A stretch of 51,092 nucleotides of DNA from Ignisphaera sp. (GTDB taxonomy: Archaea; Thermoproteota; Thermoprotei_A; Sulfolobales; Ignisphaeraceae). The position numbers were made by a program, and so were the translations under genes. Below are positions 44,695-51,092 of the stretch, in pieces. The notes below the pieces were generated by a model. The model saw only the letters and a list, made by a program, of their open reading frames with translations, ran no database searches and was not told where the DNA came from. The DNA is taken from NCBI GenBank assembly GCA_038831005.1, contig JAWBKZ010000008.1, positions 1-51,092 of the forward strand, given 5' to 3'. Numbering within the stretch: the stretch's first letter is position 1; every line of letters starts with the position of its first letter.

Positions 44695-46170
44695 GTGTCC
44701 TCTAAATGCGTATTTATTACTTTTTATAGTGAGCCTATTGAAGCTTTCCTAACTTCTGTTTTTAGGATTCTGGATGTTTTTGATTGTAACAGTATCGCTA
44801 TATTTACATCTGAAGGTCGTGTTGATGAAGCTAAGAGAATTATTGATTTAGTTAGAAGTTATATTCCTAACGGTATTGATCTACATATATATCCTGATTT
44901 TCCTCTACCTAATAACCTTGACAGTTTTGATAATCTTGTTAATAAGATATATGAAAAATTAAGTAATGTTTCGTCTAAAGATGTAGCTATTGTAGCTGTC
45001 TATACAGGGTCTAGAATTGAGGTTTCTGCAACTGTATTAGCTGTATCTAGAATTAGAGAGAATACTGTTCTTGTCTATACACCATTTTTCTGGGGTCCGT
45101 GGAGTAGTCTCTTCTATCCTTTTACTCCTAAGCCTCTAGAACCTCTAGTAATTCTACATCCAGATGCAGAATCTGTTAAAAATCTAGTTAAGCAGTCGAA
45201 TAAACAATATGTACCGAATATACTGAGTAACTTAGGCAATAAAGTATCTGAACTACTTAGCGAGATAGGTAAACAGCTATCGATACTCAGAAAAAGGACA
45301 TCTTATGAACAATACAAAATGAATCTACATTACGCATACAGTACTATGCTGTATCCAGTTGATGTCATGTGTTCAAAAATTAGAGTGTCTATACATGTTG
45401 ACGGTAGTGAGAAGCTTTCAGCTGAAGCTAGAGACTACTGTAGTACCAAAGATGTTGTAGAGATTGTTGATGGACTTGGCAAAGGGTTTATAAAGCTAAG
45501 AGAAAGTGGCTCTATAGATAGTGATAGACTTAATGCTCTCGATCTACTCTTCAAATTCTCATCAATACTAACTCTAGCTGTAGAAGAGTGTAGCTATGGA
45601 TGTAGCGATAATAAAGATCTTCTATTTATAGATGCTCTAAGAACTATAGGTGGTAGCGATAGTATTCTGGTTGATACAAACGTTCTCTACGCATCACTTC
45701 ATACCCAACTCTATGAACATCGTGTAGAAAGGATTAAAGTACCTCTATGTGCTTATGTAGAGCTTCTTAAGCATAGAACTCACTATAGAGAGAACTATGA
45801 AAAACTTAGATCAGAAATAGCGCTTCTAGTTCTAGATGAAGTGAAAACCATAGGTATACCACTAGATAGTAATGCATCTCAACAGCCATGTGAAGTAGGT
45901 ATGGCTTTAGCAAGAGATGCAATAGCGGTTACAGCAGATAGACATGCATATACAGATCTCTTTAAACACCTCAATGTGAAAGCTATTCTAGTATCCCCAA
46001 AGCCTATAAAGAGCATTAGATTCATATATAGAGAGGATATGAGGAGGATATCATATGCCTACTACGCTTTAGCACAACTAAAAGCTCTAACAAGCTATAC
46101 CCCGATAGAGAAGATTCTACAGAATATGAAGATAAATATAGAGTTTAAACAAATACATGATAAACAATAA
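44695..46170 (+). CDS. Probable CARF-PIN fusion protein (CRISPR ancillary nuclease candidate)
   Basis: A 491-residue protein with no standard annotation that I recognise outright. The N-terminal about 150 residues form a Rossmann-like unit: strand CVFITFY (5-11), SIAIFTSEGRVDEAKRIIDL (33-52), and DVAIVAVYTGSRIEVSATVL (96-115), which matches the CARF ligand motif TGG-x-M. A helical and mixed middle (about 180-320) follows. The C-terminus is a PIN nuclease: D327 (LVDTNVLYA), E356 (AYVELLKH), E400 or D391, and D415 (VTADRHAY). CARF domains bind cyclic oligoadenylate made by type III CRISPR complexes; a PIN RNase output would give collateral RNA cutting. It begins GTG 44695 after GGTGA, and the CRISPR array starts 1.3 kb downstream. 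Confidence 0.6.
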   Translation: MSSKCVFITFYSEPIEAFLTSVFRILDVFDCNSIAIFTSEGRVDEAKRIIDLVRSYIPNGIDLHIYPDFPLPNNLDSFDNLVNKIYEKLSNVSSKDVAIVAVYTGSRIEVSATVLAVSRIRENTVLVYTPFFWGPWSSLFYPFTPKPLEPLVILHPDAESVKNLVKQSNKQYVPNILSNLGNKVSELLSEIGKQLSILRKRTSYEQYKMNLHYAYSTMLYPVDVMCSKIRVSIHVDGSEKLSAEARDYCSTKDVVEIVDGLGKGFIKLRESGSIDSDRLNALDLLFKFSSILTLAVEECSYGCSDNKDLLFIDALRTIGGSDSILVDTNVLYASLHTQLYEHRVERIKVPLCAYVELLKHRTHYRENYEKLRSEIALLVLDEVKTIGIPLDSNASQQPCEVGMALARDAIAVTADRHAYTDLFKHLNVKAILVSPKPIKSIRFIYREDMRRISYAYYALAQLKALTSYTPIEKILQNMKINIEFKQIHDKQ

Positions 46171-46950
46171 TGTAGATCTCGCATCATTCTTATCTTATAA
46201 AGCTTGAATGCTCTAAAAAGTCGAAGAATAATATCTTTATGATGATACAACATCTATAAACACTCTCTCATTATAGAATAATATCTCTCAAAACATCATA
46301 TACCGATACAATAATACTATAAAATAAGAACCAGTACAGCAAAACAGTCACCATATTATACATCATTGAGTACCTCTAGTTAAACTAAACAATATTGTTT
46401 ACTATGTATATAATGTTGATACTACTTATTACCCTTCTCCGATACTTCTTAAGACAAGTAAATAGCATTACTGTTGAAGAGAGGCTATATTCTTGATCAA
46501 AAATAGGTTAACAAATACCATCCATACATCAATAAATCTAGTATACATCTTACAGCTTCTAAAGAACGTATAGCAATAAGATATACCTCGAGTCACTCAC
46601 AAGAATAGATCTCTATATATCATGGCTAAGATTTTGATAAATATTGAGATATAGCTTCAATTTACATCAAATAGCTTTACGAAAGCGTTCACTAGCATCA
46701 ATACACTTAATAGCTATAACTCTACACAATTGCTTCAACTTTTTATGAAGCTTGATACTGTTTTTCAGCAACTTTATTCTCGAAGACAATTTATAGTCCA
46801 TACTTAACATATACATAGTTAATAGATTCTATATCAACCATAGCCATGAATTAGATATAGCTTTATAGCCACTATCTATGTAGAGAATCACAGCTATATA
46901 TTGCTATAGATAGCTAACTTCTTACTACTCAATATCATGCATAAAGATTT
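46171..46950. other. Gene-poor region with short decayed minus-strand frames
   Basis: No intact gene seen. Three short minus-strand open stretches stand out: about 46829-46903 (YIAVILYIDSGYKAISNSWL), 46667-46801 (44 codons, basic, with RIKLLKNSIKLHKKLKQL), and about 46505-46605 (EVYLIAIRSLEAVRCILDLL). They are in the same strand and order but different frames, as in a decayed gene. A transposase origin is only a guess. Confidence 0.25.
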
Positions 46951-47460
46951 TCTCAAACATCAAAACTACAATTAGCTATCAATAAACATTGATGTAGATA
47001 AATCAATAACATAGAAGCTATAAAGAAACCGATATCTAATAAACACAATGCTAACACATATCTAACTATAACAAGAACTCTAAGAATCCTAAAGAAACCA
47101 ACAAAACCTAAACTTTCAACTACACCCAACCCCTCAAACACAATATAGTCTAATCACCACCTAACACTATAGCTCTTCTCAACCAACAATAAACCATTAA
47201 CCAAAATAAACAACACAAACAATAAACCATTAACCAAAACATATACTCAACTCTATGCAGGTAATACTTTCAATACTTACTCATTAGAACATATAAATTC
47301 AATTCTTTTCATCACATCATCAGAACATCTACATCAGCTCAACTCTTACTCATTAGAACAACCATTATATAAATCATCAATATAGCTATGAATCTTCTGA
47401 TTAAATTCATAAAAATATTTATAAACCCTAAAAAACACAAATATATAAATGTAAACACAA
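46951..47460 (+). promoter_or_regulatory. CRISPR leader with internal direct repeats
   Basis: A/T-rich, gene-free DNA ending at the first repeat. It holds two direct repeat pairs: a 22-bp unit at 47185-47206 and 47218-47239 (period 33), and CTTACTCATTAGAACA at 47276-47291 and 47345-47360 (period 69). TATA-like stretches at about 47414-47422 and 47442-47450 could start array transcription toward the right. The repeat ends in GAAAG, as in crenarchaeal arrays whose leader lies on this side. Confidence 0.65.
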
Positions 47461-50348
47461 GAAACTCCCAAAAGGGAGTAGAAAGGCAGGTCCAGTTGCT
47501 GTTGTTAGATCCATCGGCAATTTAGCTAAGAAACTCCCAAAAGGGAGTAGAAAGTAGTTATACTAATACTGTTGTTAGCAGCACCTCATGTGGTTGCGCA
47601 GGAAACTCCCAAAAGGGAGTAGAAAGATAGATATCTATAGTAATTGCGTTTGTAATCAGGTTCTGTTGAGAATTCGAAACTCCCAAAAGGGAGTAGAAAG
47701 GCATAGAGCCTACAGCCCCCCGTCTTCACCTCCCCAAGAATAGAGAAACTCCCAAAAGGGAGTAGAAAGTTAATACAATATGATATTTGTCGAATGGTGT
47801 GTCTGTTGGTAATTCGGAAACTCCCAAAAGGGAGTAGAAAGCGGGAGAGGCATGTAGACCACTACACCGCAGCTCTCCACACATAGAAACTCCCAAAAGG
47901 GAGTAGAAAGGTATTAATTCCACCCTCTTTTCCTCCAGTTCTTCAACATCCTTTAAGGAAACTCCCAAAAGGGAGTAGAAAGTCATGTCTGGAAAACATC
48001 TTCACATTTCACCTCTTTTACAGGGGCTAGAAACTCCCAAAAGGGAGTAGAAAGTGGTTTGTATAATTTATTGTATAGTTTATCTAACCAAAAGTAAAAG
48101 AAACTCCCAAAAGGGAGTAGAAAGGACTATATCACAGAACAGGATCTAAAACTAATACTGCATATGCAGAAACTCCCAAAAGGGAGTAGAAAGGATTTAG
48201 TGAGTTTCGAGTGATAACATAGAGCAAGAGATTGGAAACTCCCAAAAGGGAGTAGAAAGTATTCTGTATATTTCATCAGGTGGTAGAACACGGTAAACCG
48301 ACCAGAAACTCCCAAAAGGGAGTAGAAAGATGACCGCAAAAGCCTCCTAATTCTGTGATATAGTGCTTTCTTCTCGAAACTCCCAAAAGGGAGTAGAAAG
48401 ATATCTTTGTCTTTAGTTTACATGTTTCCTCATGTAATCCTGTCGAAACTCCCAAAAGGGAGTAGAAAGTATTTATCTAGATACTTTATCTGCCTCTCAT
48501 AGTTCCTGAAGAAACTCCCAAAAGGGAGTAGAAAGTCTTGTAGATGTAGAAGCTACTAAAAACAAGCTTTATGTAGAAACTCCCAAAAGGGAGTAGAAAG
48601 GAATCTGTAGCATTATATTTAGCATCTGAAATCAATAAAGAAGAAACTCCCAAAAGGGAGTAGAAAGTACGTAATGTACAAATATCCCTACCCCGTCATC
48701 TCCAGAGACCCAATGAAACTCCCAAAAGGGAGTAGAAAGCAATATAATAACCAGTGTTGGTACAAGTGAAATAGATTTAGGAAACTCCCAAAAGGGAGTA
48801 GAAAGGAAGCAGTTAGAAATCTGATATCTACTGTAAGCACAATTATACTTTTGAAACTCCCAAAAGGGAGTAGAAAGGCAACAATGTTGTTCAACTTCCT
48901 ATAAGCCTCAGTATTATAGTAACGGAAACTCCCAAAAGGGAGTAGAAAGCTAGCTAATTCAGCTTCAAGTTTCCTAGCAATCATCCCTCATCCAGAAACT
49001 CCCAAAAGGGAGTAGAAAGCAGATCTCAAAGACTATTTTCTTCACCGTCTTCTCAATCAATTCAGAAACTCCCAAAAGGGAGTAGAAAGCATATGTCTGC
49101 GCAGCTAGAGATGCATCAAAACATATATCTGCGAAACTCCCAAAAGGGAGTAGAAAGCAAACTCGAATAACTCCAGCCCCTCCTTCTCAGCTTCTTCTCT
49201 AAATGAAACTCCCAAAAGGGAGTAGAAAGGTTGTAATCATTGTTGTTCTCACTTGCATAAAATTGATCCTTTCGAAACTCCCAAAAGGGAGTAGAAAGTG
49301 ATGAACCTTGATGACGCTGAAAAGATCTCTATCTTAGCATTGAAACTCCCAAAAGGGAGTAGAAAGATTAGAGAGTAATTCATCTCGTTTATCTGGTTTG
49401 AAAACTGCTAAGAAACTCCCAAAAGGGAGTAGAAAGAGACGATTACAGCAGCACATGGGGGAGGAAGCATGCGCTATGGACTGAGAAACTCCCAAAAGGG
49501 AGTAGAAAGGTTTTTGCTGTTGCTGTTGCTGCTGTTGATGTGGCTGTTGATGAAACTCCCAAAAGGGAGTAGAAAGAGAATACCGGATCCAATGCGGAAG
49601 AAATTCATAATATCTGAACCAGAAACTCCCAAAAGGGAGTAGAAAGAGGGAATTAATTAAAGAAAAGGCAAAGCTTTTAGAGGTGTTAGAGAAGGAAACT
49701 CCCAAAAGGGAGTAGAAAGATCTTCAGCTTCTTTTTCCTTGGTAGTTCAGCTTCATCTATTTCTTGAAACTCCCAAAAGGGAGTAGAAAGCTATAGAATC
49801 CTTGTCAATAGAGCCATGCATAATCAAAACATTTGAAACTCCCAAAAGGGAGTAGAAAGTGCAGTAGTATAATGTGTCATATTCCTTGACAACTACAATA
49901 GAAACTCCCAAAAGGGAGTAGAAAGTCGTAGCAGTAGATCCCTAAAACAACCTCTCTATTTCCCTCGTAGAAACTCCCAAAAGGGAGTAGAAAGTAGAAG
50001 AATAGAGAGTGATATATATCAGAGTGTCATGCCCAGACGAAACTCCCAAAAGGGAGTAGAAAGTCAACTACAACACCACACAACATAGCCGAAACATGTT
50101 GGAACAGGAAACTCCCAAAAGGGAGTAGAAAGTGTGCATCTGGTACCAGATGTTGATGGAAACGGGGGTTTCTATCCACAGAAACTCCCAAAAGGGAGTA
50201 GAAAGTTGTTCACAGAAGTGAATTACTATGCAATGTTGATTGATATGTTTGAAACTCCCAAAAGGGAGTAGAAAGTTTGTAGCAAGTTACGCCGCGTTCA
50301 TGGCTATAACACTCTTCCTCGCAGAAACTCCCAAAAGGGAGTAGAAAG
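47461..50348 (+). CRISPR. CRISPR array, 42 identical 25-nt repeats, 41 spacers
   Basis: The repeat is GAA, then ACTCCC-AAAA-GGGAGT (a perfect 6-bp stem, 4-nt loop), then AGAAAG. I counted 42 copies, first at 47461-47485 and last at 50324-50348, with no mismatch in any copy, including the last. Spacers run from 40 nt (48536-48575) to 49 nt (47627-47675), mostly 44-47. The 25-nt length and 3' GAAAG match crenarchaeal type I-A/III arrays; the crRNA 5' handle would be GTAGAAAG if read left to right. No cas gene is inside the window, so the type is inferred. Minus-strand frames rich in FYSLLGVS or FLLPFGSF across the array are repeat translations, not genes. Confidence 0.98.
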
Positions 50349-50383
50349 GACGATCTTCCTGAACGCTAGGAGCGGGGCAACCA

Positions 50384-50391
50384 CTATATAA
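50384..50391 (+). promoter_or_regulatory. TATA box of the decayed MNT gene
   Basis: CTATATAAG ends about 22 nt before ATG 50412, the spacing expected of a leaderless archaeal transcript. It begins only 36 nt beyond the last CRISPR repeat, so the array has grown, or been placed, right up to this promoter. Confidence 0.45.
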
Positions 50392-50411
50392 GTTTGAAAT
50401 CTATATTAGGT

Positions 50412-50730
50412 ATGCTAAAGAGATAGAAGATTTATTTAAGAATCCACAAAACATCTTATTATCTGTTAAAAAGATATTGAGAAAATTGTGTCAAGGGCTA
50501 AGATCTATCTCTTTAGCTCAGTAGCCAGAGGTAGATATACATATTTAAGCGATATAGATATATCAACAGTTCTCGAAAACCTCCATAATATAGATGTAGA
50601 CACTTTGAAGATATATATTAAGAGTAGGTATAGAGGATACCCAATAGAGCTACACATAGTTGATAGACAAACCTTCGAGAAATGCTGCGTGAAGTTCATT
50701 AAACCAGAAGAGCTTATAGAGATAACATAG
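50412..50730 (+). pseudogene. MNT-type minimal nucleotidyltransferase, frame broken twice
   Basis: The open 80-residue C-terminal part (GTG 50488 onward) has the nucleotidyltransferase core LFSSVARGRYTYLSDIDI, where the usual GS of the GSxARG motif has become SS, and the DxD pair is intact. Upstream, other frames encode the missing N-terminal helix. Reading ATG 50412, with one extra A in AAA near 50417 and one in AAAAA near 50470, gives a continuous MLKEIEDLFKNPQNILLSVK and then KDIEKIVSRAKIYLF. So two single-base losses break the gene, or the sequence has two errors. MNT proteins are antitoxin partners of HEPN toxins; no HEPN gene is seen in the remaining 360 bases. Confidence 0.65.
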
Positions 50731-51092
50731 AGTCTATCAATAATCATCAGCTCGCAAACTACTTTTAGCAGTAGAAAACTAACAGAGTATTACTAATAAT
50801 GCTACAAAGATCGCTATATCCTCCGCATTCTTTTGATCTTTAACCTACGCCGGAATGACATAAATAAAAACCCAAATCAGTATGGTAAGTTAAGCAACCC
50901 CAATAGCTCTATCACCATAAAAATACTGGTCTTAATTCTACCTAGTTAAACTCTATGTAGGTGTATAGGAATTAAAATCGATACACAAATATAGATAGCA
51001 AATAATGGTATATCTGTATACTGAGTACTGATACATTAGTCCATCTATTTTCAATTACTGCATATTCCATAGAATTGCTCTTTTCGTTTCCC
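50731..51092. other. Right-edge region without recognised features
   Basis: 362 A/T-rich bases. I see no gene, tRNA or copy of the CRISPR repeat; both strands are full of stops. Confidence 0.5.

Noticed and set aside
46953-47141. 62-residue hydrophobic minus-strand frame next to the leader
   Set aside because: No ribosome site or family likeness. It lies in low-complexity A/T-rich DNA where such frames arise by chance.
47726-49705. Minus-strand frames with FYSLLGVS, FLLPFGSF or STPFWEF repeats
   Set aside because: They are three-frame translations of the CRISPR repeat on its reverse strand; the intervening residues come from spacers.
50505-50747. 80-residue minus-strand frame over the MNT remnant
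   Set aside because: The plus strand carries a recognisable nucleotidyltransferase motif; the minus frame has none.
1-51092. tRNA or rRNA genes
   Set aside because: I looked for TPsiC-loop (GTTCRA) plus acceptor-stem patterns and long GC-rich blocks on both strands and found none I could fold convincingly. A tRNAscan run would settle it.
50731-51092. A HEPN toxin partner for the MNT remnant
   Set aside because: No open frame of suitable length or RX4-6H motif is present before the right edge.

Overview
The window is AT-rich and reads as a hyperthermophilic crenarchaeon (Thermoproteota, Desulfurococcales-like; Ignisphaera would fit). The reasons are AGA/AGG, ATA and CTA codon use, GTG and TTG starts behind GGTG/GAGGT ribosome sites, TATA boxes about 25 nt ahead of leaderless starts, Thr/Pro-rich stalks on membrane-anchored surface proteins, archaeal cobamide enzymes (CobY, CbiS, archaeal CobT), GH57 enzymes, and a 25-nt CRISPR repeat ending in GAAAG. 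The genus is inference; lineage-level placement is fairly safe.

Layout. 1-2096: a solute-binding protein cut by the left edge, with a 33-nt coding tandem repeat. 2208-4418: a second binding protein and a SpoIIM-family membrane protein. 4598-10024: a tightly overlapping minus-strand operon for the cobamide lower-ligand side (cobY, cobD, cobS, cbiB) that also carries a SerK/ParB-like kinase, a DUF71 ATP-pyrophosphatase and an asparagine-synthase-like ATPase. 10120-12361: a GH1 beta-glycosidase coupled to a VapBC-type pair. 12521-18536: a complete Dpp/Opp-type ABC importer (binding protein, two permeases, two ATPases), probably for oligosaccharides. 18586-29674: alpha-glucan metabolism (sugar nucleotidyltransferase, GT5 glycogen synthase, short GT35 phosphorylase, maltokinase-like kinase, three consecutive GH57 enzymes). 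29905-35060: corrinoid import and salvage (btuF, btuC, btuD, cobT, cbiS), preceded by a frameshifted radical SAM gene and a UroD-like gene. 37243-38838: a dihydropteroate-synthase-related protein. 39008-41554: a membrane-anchored clan GH-A (cellulase-like) glycosidase. 41918-44480: nadA-nadC-nadX for de novo NAD. 44695-46170: a probable CARF-PIN fusion. 46171-47460: gene-poor DNA and CRISPR leader. 47461-50348: a CRISPR array of 42 identical repeats and 41 spacers. 50412-50730: a decayed MNT-type nucleotidyltransferase. 50731-51092: nothing recognised.

How it works together. The cell appears to degrade external beta- and alpha-glucans, import oligosaccharides, and store or mobilise an internal alpha-glucan. 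It imports and remodels corrinoids rather than making the corrin ring here, and may phosphorylate a free amino acid for the aminopropanol linker. The most unusual items are the CARF-PIN protein on the leader side of a CRISPR array with no cas gene in view, the kinase/ATPase additions to the B12 operon, the maltokinase without a visible GlgE, and several genes whose frames are broken at short A/T runs (radical SAM, cbiS start, MNT), which could be decay, recoding or sequence error.
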